From assembly GCA_035772785.1 (NCBI GenBank), contig JAOCPU010000060.1:1-64000 (forward strand): 64,000 nucleotides of DNA. Reading direction: 5' to 3'. Below the pieces are notes generated by a model, which saw nothing but the letters and a program-made list of their open reading frames with translations, did not search any database and was not told the DNA's origin. A program made the translations under genes and the position numbers. Source of the stretch: Phlebiopsis flavidoalba. Lineage: Eukaryota > Basidiomycota > Agaricomycetes > Polyporales > Phanerochaetaceae. Of this stretch, positions 1-12,586 are shown piece by piece. Numbering within the stretch: the stretch's first letter is position 1; each line of letters begins with the position of its first letter.

Positions 1-1499
1 AAAGTGCTTAACGACATATGTTGTTTTGATGGGGCTACATTACGCAAACATTGAAAAATGGCACCCCCTTTTTTAAAATAACGGGGCGGCTTATCCTGCG
101 ATATTGACTGGCTATGTTACAATACAAGCAGCAAAGAGCATGGATGAGGGTTTTTTGTTCAAAAAACTAACTACCAACTACGCCTGTGTCCTCGGGATTG
201 AAAAAAGCTTGCAGCCGAGATGGCTATCTGAGGATATCCTTCCACGGTATGTTCGCGCCCCTAGTGTTAATACTCAGATCGGGCTAATTTTGATCAAATA
301 ATAGTGCGGTGATCCACATGCCATCAAACGGATTGTGCAAGAGCCAACGAATAAAAACTTATTTGTTCTCGACATGCTATGGGTCATACGCTTGGCTGGA
401 CATGAACCCTTGGACCAAAGGCTTTGCATTCACTCCACCCTCAACGGCACTACCACTATTTGATATTTTTTCGTAACGATTTCACACCGGACCAACAGCT
501 CAGCATCTACCAACAACCGCAAATTTAGCTAGAGCTGAATGTGAAGACAATCGGGATTACCATTGTAGAGGCTAGACAAAGCGATCAAGATCACAGGACA
601 GCACCTGTTGGTCGCATATATGCTGACATCTGAGTGCAAAGGCAAAAAACTGCAAAGGGTACATACTTCCCTCCCCGGTAACATGCGACAGCCTGATCCT
701 TCCAGCGAGAATCCATTGAATTTGTTTCCCACAAGAAGAAGGCGCCAAAGCCTAAGCCCTGCAAATCCATGTTGATTGAAAGGCAAAGTCCCGCCTTGGA
801 AAAGTCCCATCACTAGGCTATCGAACGCAAAATGGCACGAGCTCAAAACGTAAGAGGCTTGACCTTCTCAACGTTTAAAATGGCACAATTTAGGACCACT
901 ATGCCTGGGGCGATCAAGCAAATCGGAACACTGGATAAAATACAGTACACAGGGACAGTATTGTGTCGTGTTGTACATCACGCACTAGGCCACTACCTCT
1001 AACATTGACTTGAGTTCTGGTCTTCAGGGTGAGCATAGAGAACAAGCGAGTCAAGAAGTTTTAACGCAGGTTCTTCTAACACAACGGCAGACTTTTGCAA
1101 AGTCCATTTGTCGGCTCCCAGCAAAGAGGTGAGGAGAGTGATGCACGGGGCATCATGGATCGTGAAAGCGGGCAGACGCCGCCCAGTTGGATTTACGCAC
1201 TAGCAACAAGTCGTGATTCTTAAGGTATACCAACATGTGCAAAGAGCACTTTTGGCAACTGGCCTCCCTGCCACAGCACTCTCTGAAAACTGTAGGACGC
1301 CCTCGCCGCCAAAAACGAGTGTTTCCTGGTTCCTATTTCCCTGGTCACCCACTATCCAAGATGGTACCTGTCTTCTTCCATACACCACTATCAGATCTCT
1401 AAATGGCCGACGCCAAATCAATGTAAAGGACACATTTTGACTGGCTTAGTCAGGCACCAGGGTGCACCCGGCATTCGCTGTACGTATTAAGTTTGTACT
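1..1499. other. No recognised gene, transposon-flanking DNA
   Basis: Only short open frames occur on either strand and none reads like a known protein. The stretch lies immediately upstream of the decayed transposase at about 1.5-2.9 kb and may be its unrecognisable 5' part. I see no splice-linked coding pattern and no RNA gene. Confidence 0.5.
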
Positions 1500-2910
1500 C
1501 AATTTGTCCATGCAAATCTCTATGAAGCACTAACCGTCTTTTAGGGGACTTTATGCATCGTCTCCGGGACCACGTCATTGAACAACTGATCTGGTCTGCG
1601 GGTAAGATAACTCGCCATATAACAACCATCAGGCATGGTGGCAAAGTCTACTTCCTCAACAACAAGATGTTCTTTCATCAAACAATACATGTCAACTATA
1701 CTAGCCTACGACCATTTGTGACGTGACCAAGGGACACCATAAACCCGCGTATACACCCCAACATCATGGTTCTTGCAGACAGCACTCCCGACACACTCTG
1801 GAAACACCAACGAGCATCCATATTGGTACGCCAGGATGCTAGAAATATTTCACATTTGCAGCGCGTTATGCGGGACCTGGGTCCTCATCAAGCGACGCCT
1901 TCACTGACCTTTACATTCTATGGGTTCAATGGTTTACTATCGACGCTTCAGCTCCAGGTGGTTTTGTGGAACGCGCGTGGCGCCTCCACAGAGTGACATT
2001 TGTGTCACTGAAGATCCCACAACCGAAGCGTTTGGATTCATCAGCCCAGACGACATTATCCGAGGCTCTCACCTCATCCCTGCCTTTGCCCCCAGCAAAA
2101 CAGATGAGTTCCTGCCAGGGACATCCCTCTGCGGCGCGTCATTATCTACAGCCAAACAAAAAAGACAGATACAATGACGAGGACTGGCATTATCACTACG
2201 TGAACCAGTAAGTTATTTGAGCCAATTCACTGTGACTTTGAGCTGATTCTGATTGTTTGTTTAGATTCGTGGATAGGGAATGTTTATGCGGTACTTTTAG
2301 GGAGTGGTATCGGGCCACAAGGCCCTTCGTGGGATTGTCAAGATCGCGGATACAATCACACAACTTATGCATATGGGGCTTCAAATCTAGCCGCAACGAG
2401 TCTGCTACCCCTGTGCATGCCGGTATGCCGATCACCTCTATCTGGTTCAGCTCAAAGCGCTAATGTTCAATGTATCCATCATCAGACGATGGGAGCACAA
2501 GGGACGGCTCGCGGATGACAACATTTCTCAGCTCCTATTAACGACAGTCTTGTAATCCCCGGCCCGTCTCAGAAACTACGTTTGACGAAGCTATGCCCGG
2601 GGAGAGCTTGGAGAGAGCTCCACACAACGATATTCACTACTCGAATGAGGAACACCAAGACAATGAGTTTCGGGAGCTTCCCCCCCCGAGGCCATGGAAG
2701 AGGCCCACGACTATTTCTCACATCTTTTCTAAAGACGAGGATGAAGATCCTGACTCGGACAGCGAAATGACTCGGGGCAATCGGACACATGAATCGGATG
2801 AAGACTCTGAGATTGACCCAGCACTCTAGACTGGAGACAAATTCGACGGCGGTGAGGAAGACTGGTGATGTATCTGGGGACGGTGAAGATGGCGAGGATC
2901 ACATAATTGT
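1500..2910 (+). mobile_element. Decayed Plavaka/KDZ-like DNA transposase remnant
   Basis: Fragments in all three plus frames read in order like the C-terminal half of the large basidiomycete Plavaka-type (CACTA-related) transposases. They are VNYTSLRP near 1,690, a piece like TINPRIHPNIMVLAD near 1,735-1,785, EAFGFISPDDIIRGSHLIPA near 2,025-2,080, EDWHYHYVN near 2,180-2,208, and a FVDRD-like piece followed by MFMRY, G and GHKAL near 2,265-2,325. An acidic tail rich in Asp and Glu follows at 2,720-2,900, as in that family. The frame changes every 50-150 nt and stops are frequent, so no active enzyme is encoded. Family assignment rests on remembered motif similarity. No terminal inverted repeats or target-site duplication were found. 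Confidence 0.6.
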
Positions 2911-5900
2911 TTCCTAAGAATCCGAGCACTTTAACGGCAATGAATGCCGGTAGGGCGATACAAGAGCCTGAGTATGTGTATATACTATAGCATGTAGATT
3001 TCAATGCCAGATAGGTATTCCAACCCTCCCAGGCACGTTACCTTTGTCACGAGCATTGCTGGCATAGAGGCCAAAGTTATCATACACGCGCTCAAGTGTT
3101 TGTGTTATATATTAATATGCATTACATCGTCACACATGGCAGCCACATATAATCGTAGCAAAAACCTTACCATACATGGGAGAATCGCCCAATAATCGCC
3201 TCACGTGACTCTTATTTACAATCCTTGACCTTTGCATGCCTCACGCCCATGGCGTGGGCACTTGATAATTCCTATACCACAAATCAAACGTAGATATCTA
3301 CTCGATTATTTTGCTGATGTATAGCTTGGGAGGCTGTTGTGTACTTATGCAAGAATACTTACCTTGGCACTTGCTCAGACCCTTCTGGTATCATCACATT
3401 GTCTTACTATTGGTGTATGTTGGTAGGCAGACCCATCCTTGCTATGGTAGCATACTCTGCGGAAGCTCTAACGTTCATTCGCCATAGGTTCTTTGAATGC
3501 TAAAATGCGCCATTATCGACCAAATTCAATAGAGCATACTACAATCCGTCTGTATTCAGGACGTTAACGACCATTCAGGCAAAGTCAACTGAGTAGGAGT
3601 AGTAGTTTTTCGAAGGGATGCAGACGAAACGGATGACACGGAAGCCGAGACTACGCTGAGTCGCAGCCACTTTTCTTTTACGGAGTTGGACTCTCACCTC
3701 GCAAACGTTATCTCATTCCACAACCCTCATCCGATGATACACATTGTGCTATTCAGGATTCCATAGTGAGTCACTGGTCAATTGATTCTCTAAGATCATA
3801 GCAGAGTAACAAATGCAATGGTGCAGTCGTTAGCCCTGGCAAGCGTCTGAATGATGGTCAACTATTATATACCGTTTGGATTGCCATAGTATGATAATTG
3901 TCCCAATCACCAGACCATGTAGTCCTTTTACAAAATACACCCACAAATCTGTAACTGGCTGTATTGTAAAATAGATGGGCCATCCTAGGAGCCTTTTAAA
4001 AAAGGAGGGTCCCAGATAGGCTTAGGCTGACATTCTTTTTAAAATGTCGGGGGGGTGTTTTACAAAAAGGCTGACAACTTCCAAAAAAAATGGCAATTTT
4101 CTTTTTTGAAGCCCTACTTTCTGGCTTCCTAAACATATTAGCATGACAAAATTTGGTGGAGAAAATGAATTGAGCTAGGATGCCATCAATTTTTCTTAAC
4201 ACTGAACCTTTTGCGCCCAAAATAAGCGCCCAAAAAGGCGCGAGAAGGGGGCTGGACCCTGTAGGTGGACCCACAATGCGCACCCCTTGCCCAATTAGGC
4301 TGGAGAATTGATGGCAGTCCCGCTTCACCATCAATTCCGCTTTGTGGGCTGCATTTGGGGTTGCTCCCCAGCTTCCCCCTAGCTTATTTGGGGCGCTTTT
4401 ATTGCAGTTTGAGTATCTATGTGTATGTTTAGAACATGGCCCACCGAAACAGAACTTCCATATTTGGCCTGCCAAGGGTTGGCTACCAATATAATCCGAT
4501 TTTATTCCGCTTTTTTCGCGATTTTTCAATAGGATACCCTGGGTTCCCCTGCATTCCCCTATAGGTGTCCTAGTACATGCCAACAAATTGTGGAAGCAAA
4601 TGGGGTCGGGCTGATAGCTAGTGCGATCCCCCAGATCTTGGTCAATCATCCTGGCGCTTATTTTCGGATTTTTTAGGGTTAAGCCCAAATCATGGTATTC
4701 CAGTACAACAAAAATAGCAAAAGCTTAGCTGATATCTCCATCGTATTCTATTTCAGCCCCTGAAAACCCTTATATACAAAAATTCTCGAAAGGAGGAGAC
4801 ATGTACAGCCTGTCAGAGCATAGAAACAGACCGGGAAGTTGTGTAACTTGTACAGAGATTCTGTTAAACCCCATGCATCTTCTCTTGTAACACTAGCACA
4901 TCTTTCAACCCACTTGAGGGATTGATGTGTGTAAACTAAAATTGTAGTATATGTGTAGGGCACTCTGTGGGATGTTGTTTTACAGCTGGAATAGAATTAA
5001 TACTGCCCTGTGTGTGAATAGGTGCACATGTTTTTTTACTTTTTTAAAAACCCTAAATGATACTTTCTTTTTTGGGTTTAACGGGGGCTGCAGCACCTGG
5101 GGAAGTTGTTCTAAAAGAAGCTTCAGAACTAATTCTACACATGTCCTATATGTGACATAGGATGGTGTATAGACAAACAGCCAGAAGGTATCCCTACCGC
5201 TGTAGAGAGCCCGAGGGGTAAACGCAACATTTTTCGCTTTTATGCTGGGTACCCCCTATTTTTGGGGTGTATATCAGGGTGTAGCATGTGCTGTACTCAT
5301 TTGACCTAGATTAGTATTCCAGTCACTGGTATGTCAAGACACTGTCCCCAATGTGCCACCTGAAAAAAAATCCCCAAGATCCAATGTCTACCATGAATAT
5401 CCTAGCATAGTTACAACGACCCCGTAGACCAATATACCGCCCTAAGGGAAGGCTGCCCAAATATTAAAAAAAATCTTTCCGCTTTTCCCCAGAATGGACA
5501 ATCTATATCCCTATTTGTGTCCCATGTGTTTGGTGATAGCTTGCCAAACTTCATTTCTGTATTGAGACCCCAATGTATCGCCTGACCTATACAATGGCAG
5601 CAAGCATGAACCAACCCATTTGTAGCCCCCATTCCCCCAGGGTATATACCCCCAATGTGCTATTTGACCGCTTTTTTATTATTTATAATAGTATTTATTT
5701 TATTGTGGGCCCTGCACATCATGGACACCTTCTCAAAAAATTGCAGATCTTTGAGCTCTACAGATGTATAATTTCTATACGTAACCTACACAAAAGAATG
5801 GAGGAAAACGAAAGGGGAGAGCAGGAATAGCAGCAGAAATGGGCAGGAAAAGCGGAATATAATGCCCAGAAGCTGACCCATACAAGATCTAATCTATTTT

Positions 5901-6250
5901 GATAGGGAAGCAAGATCTTTGGGAAGCCTATCTGGAAAGCAGGCACCATCAGTGCCACAAAGCTTTTGATGGGGAACCGGTTTTCTGGCGCTTTTTGAGC
6001 GCTTTTTTCCGCAGCGCAATTCCATGGAGTTGCAAGGATATTGTAGAAAACTCTATTTTGCCTCATAGCTCCCTCCCATCAAATATATGATCTAGACAAA
6101 CTGTTTAACTGAAAAACTGACATATAGTTTGTTTGATGGCTCTACCACCCAGAATATTTTCGGTATTTTTTGACATATGCCTATTCCCCATTCTAAATAT
6201 GGGATAGTGAAACATACTGCCACTGATGATCCATAGCCCGATAAATGCAA
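2911..6250. other. Gene-poor, repeat-like DNA
   Basis: This 3.3 kb stretch holds no protein I recognise. It is rich in T and A runs and short C/G runs, for example a small CCCC..GGGG hairpin near 5,251-5,270. The longest frame, 3,996-4,688 on the minus strand (230 codons), has compositionally odd residues and no domain. The stretch lies between the decayed transposase and the AT-rich block and is probably old repeat sequence. Confidence 0.45.
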
Positions 6251-6289
6251 ATGCAGGCAGTTCAGAAGCGGGTTAATAGTCCCATAATA

Positions 6290-7085
6290 CATAACAGCTA
6301 CACTTGCACGCCTGTGCGACGGGTCCCTGTAAGAGGCTGCCATCTCGTGGGAAAACAGGGGTGGGGGAAGTCCTTCGACTTCGTCCCACCGTCAATAGAA
6401 CAGTCCGCCGGAACTCCAGTCAGGTCGGCGGCGGGGAGACTCCCCCTCTTCCTCATCCTCACGGACCTCTTCATCACTGTAGCCTTCGCGGCGAGGGTGG
6501 CTCGATTATGCCAGATTCGCGCCGAGTTGCCCTTCGTCGGCCCACCAGGTCGACCAGTGGCTTTGCATGCGCTGGGCAGCTGAAGGGATTGAATGCGTTC
6601 TTCTGTGCATGGCCCCACTATAACGGAGCGTATCCATCTCTTGGATTTCACAAGTTTGCAAGCACGGTGCTTTGTTCGGCCAACAACGCGTCGAACCCAT
6701 CCTGTTGTCCTCGTGTGTTTTCTTCCGCCAGAGCTGTCAACTCGTGCTCTATGGACTGGTATCGTAGCTCGTCCCGTTCCTCGTCAGCGGCCTTCCTCTT
6801 CACGCCTCATCGTATCACGGCTCTTTCGTACCTTTCCTCATCCTTATCTCCATTTTGCGCGCCTTAACATTCCACTTCTTCGTATTCCACTACATTGGAC
6901 CCTCGTGGGGACTCGATTGATGGTCTCCTACATATCTACGTACCTCCATGGAGTGCGCTGAGGTCGAAGGAGATGGGGAGAGGTCCCATACCAGTGCCAC
7001 CATAGAGCCGCAGCCAATGGTCGCATGCAGTGAACAGGCGATGGGTTGACAGGAGGACTCGCGCCTCGAGTGCGCCTCCAATTGC
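6290..7085 (-). CDS. Possible hypothetical protein with coiled coil, broken frames
   Basis: Minus-strand frames between about 6,820 and 6,640 read GVKRKAADEERDELRYQSIE followed by a Glu/Leu-rich helix ending AEQSTVLANL. This looks like a coiled coil. Further downstream (about 6,490-6,400) an acidic and basic tail appears with the pieces YSDEEVREDEEEGE and SPRRRPDWSS. Frames must be joined across several shifts. Such charged coiled-coil proteins are common and uncharacterised in basidiomycetes. The region is GC-richer than the DNA on both sides, which favours coding. Start and stop are not defined and no function is proposed. Confidence 0.3.
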
Positions 7086-7600
7086 GGTACAATCAGATTG
7101 GGTCGGAGCTACTAGTAGTTAATCCATGGGGCGGGATGGGGAGGGATCTGTCAAGAGCTGTCGCCATGGTGGGAATTGACACGAGTTAGAGTTCATGGGG
7201 GCGTGCTCGATCGGCGCTCCCACCTGTTTGCACATCGCTTCTTTCCAGCAGGTCGTTCGGTACCGTACCGGGATTCCAGCGTACCAGGTCTGGGACGGCG
7301 AGGTGGCCTCGTCTCGGAGAGGGAATCGTGATCCATCTTGTGCAGTGACCAGCTCGTTTCGGGTTCCTGATCTTCTTTGACAGGTGACCGGTGGTGTACG
7401 GCGTTGTTGCGGCGGGAAGTGGGGGGTAAAGCGAGTGGCTTTGACGGCTTAGTAGTCGTTGAAAAAACTGTGCTTGGAGGTTCAAAAAAGTGGTAATGGA
7501 CTCTCACGCTCAATGCCGATGGGAATCGGAACCTGAACCCGTTGTATTCAACGATAGCAGGTACACAGACAGTAGAGAGTAAAAGTGACTCTCTATAAGG
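7086..7600. other. No supported gene between coiled-coil ORF and AT-rich block
   Basis: Two overlapping minus-strand frames of about 100 codons lie at 7,186-7,513. Neither has recognisable domains, and their overlap in different frames shows that at least one is spurious. The base composition is normal for the genome up to about 7,730 and then drops abruptly into the AT-rich block. Confidence 0.4.
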
Positions 7601-8439
7601 CGGAGTTGTACCGGAATAAGTAATCCTGATTATGTTAAGTATTGATGCGTCAGGCAGCCACAGGCGCCGCCACCGACAGCAGCGGCCGGCGCCTTCAAAA
7701 CCAAATGGCGGCCTCAGAGAGCACGCTAAAATATAGTAAACTAATAGAGTCCTAAACCCGGGTCCTTACACAAATAAATGTGAATCGTGTCGAGCTGCAT
7801 GATACACAAACTCAGCCCATCACTAAGCTTAGTAGCCAAATAGAATATCAACTTAATAACGGGGTATAGCTATATGATAATTGCCTAAAGCAACGACAGA
7901 ATTCATAATACTCATAGGAATTTTAATAATAACTACAGCTGAACAAAGCTGTACGTGTAAATTGATATCAAACAACAGAAATGAGAGATAATAGCTGGGT
8001 AATACATCAATAAAGACTATATAATGAAAATAAGATATGCTAATAAACAGATACATACTGCTAATTATTGATAGTGTAAACTAATGGCTGATGAATACAG
8101 TGAATAATAGACACAAACAAGTGGCAAAAAAATGGCAAAACATAGCAAACACAGCAAACAATTCAGAAACGATCTGAATCATTATAGCTATATTTATTAA
8201 TCTTAACCAGAGGAGTTTCCATGATAGCCTAGTATCGGGAGTTTTTGTGCTTTCACAGATGCTCTTTCCTATATCTGTAAATGCAACGCTATATATAGTA
8301 TATATTAAATGCTTTACAATGCCATATAGTATTAATGAGGCTATAAGTATTAAAAGGTTACTTGGGTCATCAAGTCAATACCTGAAACCTATACTGCACA
8401 CATATCCATATCCACAAACTTGTGGGTTTAACCCAAATC

Positions 8440-9100
8440 CATGTCTATTACTAACACTTGCTATATTTAGTAATATGGCATTGTGATAAAAATACTGTAT
8501 ATATATTTTTTTTTATATGTAATTCACGGGCCCACAGCTATTTTTGAGTTTAAAAAGGTTTGTAAGCTATTAAATTCTAAAATGACTTAAAGCCCAGCTA
8601 CGCTTACTTTTATCTGCAACTATATGTATACAAAACAAAAATTAATACTTATAAAATTTCTGCTATAATACGAACAATTAGCATTAATTTAGTAAACTAT
8701 TGAATATATGCTACATTTGCAAACAAAAAGTAATGCAATTAGGCTTTAAGCGTTTGAAAAAAACAATAGCTTATAAGTTGTTAAACTGAGAGAAAATAGC
8801 CATAAGCTGTACAATCACATATTGTACAATATATATATACATATAAATTTATATCACACACTGTCATTTTGTCATATTTAGCAGGTGCTTATAGATAAAT
8901 TTTGAATATATTACTTTTGAGCATAACAAAGAATGGCTTGTGAGAGCCAAAATAAAATGTCAGTGACCGTTTTGGTTATATGTACATATCAGAACCTAGA
9001 TGTCATATATAAATATAACCTCACAAAATCATCTTTAGCTAATTAGCAACTACTAAATTACAGAGCATTTTTATAATTGCATTTTGTAAATTACTATACC
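8440..9100 (+). repeat. Left arm of large imperfect inverted repeat
   Basis: Segments of this arm match, on the opposite strand, segments of 9,183-9,850 in mirrored order. CAATTAGGCTTTAAGCG at about 8,736-8,752 pairs with the segment at 9,497-9,514. AGCAGGTGCTTAT near 8,881 pairs with GAGCACCTGCC near 9,370. ATCTTTAGCTAATTAGC near 9,032 pairs with GATTAGCTAAAGAT near 9,239. TTGTAAATTACTATACC at 9,084-9,100 pairs with 9,184-9,200. Divergence between the arms looks like roughly 30 per cent, by eye. Confidence 0.75.
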
Positions 9101-9182
9101 ACAAAACTAAACACAAGGGGGTTCTATTATCTCTATCATTTTAACCGCTTTCTAGCAAATACTTTTGAAAGTAATCTACATT

Positions 9183-9850
9183 CAGTATAGTAATTGCAAA
9201 ATGTGATTGCATAAATGCTGCTCTATAGTGATAGCTTTGATTAGCTAAAGATACTCGTAAGGTTATGTTCTGTATATTGGGTAAATCTTAGTATGAAAGA
9301 ATTCTACATTCCTGTTTTCATTTCTAATTTCTCACCAGCTATTTCTTTATTATATTCAATGTATCTCATGAGCACCTGCCATATACGGTAATATGATATT
9401 TATAATAAAATACTACATGTACATATTGTGTATATATGATTTACAACTTATAGCCATATCTTGAGTTTCACAAATATAGGCTATTGTTTCCTAAGTGCTT
9501 AAAAGCCTAATTGTGTTATTTTTCCTGTCTGGGACTATATACATACTTTTTATATCATTGTTTTATATATTAAAGTGATTTATCAAGACTAGTTTGTTTT
9601 CTATACCGTATAGTGAAAAAATTGCTTTATAGAAAGCAAGTTTAACAACATTTGCTCCTCATCAAAGGTAATAGTTGCTACAGCGACTGACAAAAGTATG
9701 TCACAACTTACGATATTGGAGTTCACAAACTCAAAAAATTTTTGAATAAGATATCCATAAAGAGAAGCTATTGCATAACTATAATTATAATTGTATGGAA
9801 TAGCATAAAGAGGTATGTTTTTTTGCTATATACACATATACCATAAATAG
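9183..9850 (-). repeat. Right arm of large imperfect inverted repeat
   Basis: Reverse-complement counterpart of 8,440-9,100, separated from it by a spacer of about 82 nt (9,101-9,182). The matches are collinear and evenly spaced around an axis near 9,142. This excludes chance AT-rich similarity for the best blocks, while the outermost 200 nt are weaker. Confidence 0.75.
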
Positions 9851-10969
9851 TAATAGCCATTGGATAATAAGCAAATGTATTTGAATTTGCTCTTAATTAG
9901 AGATTCTTTTATTATCTAGTAAGAAAAATATTTTTGCATTTAAAAATGATATTTGAGCAATACCTTTGATATTATCCTATACTATAGATGTAGTGCATTA
10001 CATAATACAGCTTACCATAGCTAGCTACATATTATAGCCACAATAATTTAGAGCTAGCAAGTTCAAAATAGAATTTCATTTGTAGCTTGCTGCACTTTAC
10101 AATAGTATATCTACCCTTTTTTTACATATCCCATGTTACATTTTCTATAGCTGACAAAAATGAGATGTTATCACATACTCTATTATATCCAATATGAATT
10201 AAATAGTGTTTTACATATAGCTGTGACAGAAAAAAATCAACATTCATTCAATAATAATATCAAATATATACCATGCATGCTTTTTGTGCAATTACTTATA
10301 AATCAAGATATTTTATCAATAGTACCTAAAATGCATATCTTCTTCTTTGGTTGTGTAACAAAGAAATCTTTCATCAGTGCAGTTCTAATGTATTTGTTTA
10401 TTATACCATCATAGTTGCTATATATGGTATATATGTAAATTTTGAAAATGTTGTTCATTATTATAGAATTTTACAAAAAGGACTGCTCTTCTGTAGTTGC
10501 TCATGGTGAATACCTTACAACATATTCTTTAAATGCTCAATATCCAAGTGTAACACATTTTGTCAGTCACTGTATACATAATATATATTCAAATACTGAA
10601 AACTGGTTTTTCACATTATATTATCCATGAAAACTAGAGCTCTCTGATAGCTATTTATGTGAATATTTCATAGAATATTTTAAGTAGCTCTAAGACTATG
10701 CCTCCTGCCCAGACAAATTTGCCACTAGATTGTCGGACCATTTCAAACCACATCTCTGGCCAGATTGGAGTTAGCCTCCTGGGGGCATTTCCCTGGATTT
10801 TGAGTGTTTGTTACATATTAGCCTTGCTTCAAATAGAATCTGGACCAAAGAAGGCGCCGAGCGCACAAACAGCCGATGACGGGCGGAAGAAGGCACTGAT
10901 GCAGATCTGCTGGAGCTAGAGTCGGGTGTGGAGCGGGCGGTGAGTGGTGGACGAGCAGAACCAATCACC

Positions 10970-12473
10970 ATGGAGAGCGTCGATCAGCTGTTCAACAGCT
11001 CGCCTTATCACAACATACAGTATGCGTCTTCACAGTTCGCATTGGGGGGGGGGGGGGGGGGGGGCATCCTTAGCTAACATTGCTCAGCGCACAACCAGTC
11101 TCATGTTTTACCAGCCATTCTACCCGTCGCAATCTCATCATCAGCCCGCTCCCGATCCCTCCCGCCATCCGTCTCCCGTTCCAGCCACCATTGCAGCCAC
11201 CTCCTCACATGGACTTTTCAATCCAACAGCCTTCCGTTCCAGCACCCCCCCTCCTCCCCCCCCCCCCTTCTCTCCCTCTGCCGGTCAAGAGCAAACACCC
11301 TGAACCTCCGGTAGATCAGATCCAGGACGACGCACCGATTGATGAAGAGCCGTTATATGTCAATGCTAAAGCAATACTACCGTATACTCAAACGGCGTGT
11401 CGCTCGAGCACGATTTGGAGGAAGTTCACAGCAGGCTATCTAGGCAGAGGAAGGTGCGACTGCTACTTGAACTCAGACTCGTAAAAAGACTAACACAAGA
11501 CTCATCGTGTAGCCGACTACTTTACTTTACGAATCGCCGACACAAGCATGCCATGAGACGTCCTCGCGGACCTGGTGGACGGTTCCTAACGGCAGAGAGA
11601 GACCTTGCGGCGCAGAAGAATGTACAAACTCATGCAGAGGATCCTTCAGTATCCTAATTCTCAAGATGGCGACGACGACGATGGTCTGGACATGACCGTT
11701 CGCGATAGGGACTCTGAGATGACTCTTGCGAGTCCAATTGGTCATTCTACTACCCACATCGCTCCAGATCCCCAGCGCAACGAGGAGCCCTCGTCACTCT
11801 CAACTCCACAATCGTCCCTCACCCATTCAACCGCTGCTGCCACACAGGCCACAAAATACATATACAGACTTCATCCAGCCACTCCCAAAGCAGGAACATC
11901 AACTGTCGCATACGTTGCAACCCCAGTCCGCTCCCCAGCACCTCACCGTACAATCGCCGTTCGACCAACATGTTCCCAATGCCCCATTCTGCAGCCACTC
12001 TCGATTTACTGAGCGCTCCTTATATGTCTCACACATCACACCCTACAACTCCAACCGCCATTTCTCCTCACAGCGCCATGTCAGAAGTTATGCCCGCTTC
12101 AGAGCGCGTTCACCCTGATCATGGCTCCCATGCTCATCACGCGCACGCCCGCACGCATGATCATCAGCGTCATATATCGACTCCGGCGAACAGTAGCACG
12201 GCTGTGGGAACAGCCCAGCCCAGCCCCTCGCCGTCTACTCCAGCCAACACCCTCAATAATGTGCGCACCTTTGCCGCCATGCAGATGCACCACGTCCCCC
12301 ATCCCCACGCACACGCTCGTCACCACCACTCCTACTTGAATCGCGCTGAACATCTATACGCAAATGCGAACGCAGGTATGTGACGCATCATCATCACTAT
12401 CTAATTCAACTTAATCGTACATGTAGGCACTATGAACCTCCGCTTCGACAATCAAGACCATTCCAGACGGTGA
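10970..12473 (+). CDS. HAP2: CCAAT-binding factor subunit HAP2 / NF-YA
   Basis: DNA-binding and assembly subunit of the nuclear CCAAT-binding complex (with HAP3/HAP5). The N-terminus reads MESVDQLFNSSPYHNIQY, then a poly-Gly/Pro-rich stretch. The conserved NF-YA core follows near 11,340-11,600. It opens with EEPLYVNAK, continues in a shifted frame as QYYRILKRRVARAR and EEVHSRLSRQRK, is interrupted by an intron starting GTGCGACT near 11,454, and resumes as SRHKHAMRRPRGPGGRFLTA. The C-terminal half is Ser/Thr/Pro- and His-rich, including a HAHHAHARTHDH stretch near 12,130. A last intron at 12,376-12,426 (GTATGT..TAG) precedes the final exon ending NQDHSRR. An extra G at 11,371 breaks the frame inside the core, and a 21-nt G run at 11,044-11,064 makes another uncertain frame. 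Confidence 0.9.
11044..11064. repeat. Poly-G homopolymer (21 G) inside HAP2
   Basis: A run of 21 consecutive G lies in the first HAP2 exon and would encode about seven glycines. Its length decides the downstream frame and is likely to be both polymorphic and error-prone in sequencing. Confidence 0.9.
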
Positions 12474-12586
12474 AGAATCTGTCTTGAATTTTATCTCAGA
12501 CCTCTCCGCTATATTTGTTCATAGAAATCCATGTCCATCCAACTACAATGGCAAGTGAGCTGAATGTACACCTATATTATGCAATG

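Larger units (their letters stand above)
7730..10700. repeat. AT-rich non-coding block containing a large inverted repeat
   Basis: About 3 kb of very AT-rich DNA with sharp edges, flanked by DNA of ordinary composition. No protein frame longer than about 85 codons exists and none looks like a protein. The central part is an imperfect palindrome with its axis near 9,142 (see the two arms). The outer parts (about 7.73-8.4 and 9.9-10.7 kb) may continue the palindrome but I could not align them by eye. A decayed foldback element, a pair of inverted repeat copies or a mitochondrial-like insertion are possible. The mirror symmetry favours the first two. Confidence 0.75.

Noticed and set aside
3996..4688. 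230-codon open frame on the minus strand
   Set aside because: No domain, irregular composition, in repeat-like DNA. Length alone is not evidence in this T/C-run-rich stretch.
7730..10700. Nuclear insertion of mitochondrial DNA, suggested by AT richness
   Set aside because: No mitochondrial protein, rRNA or tRNA pattern is readable, and the inverted-repeat symmetry is better explained by a repeat element. A direct comparison with the mitochondrial genome would settle it.
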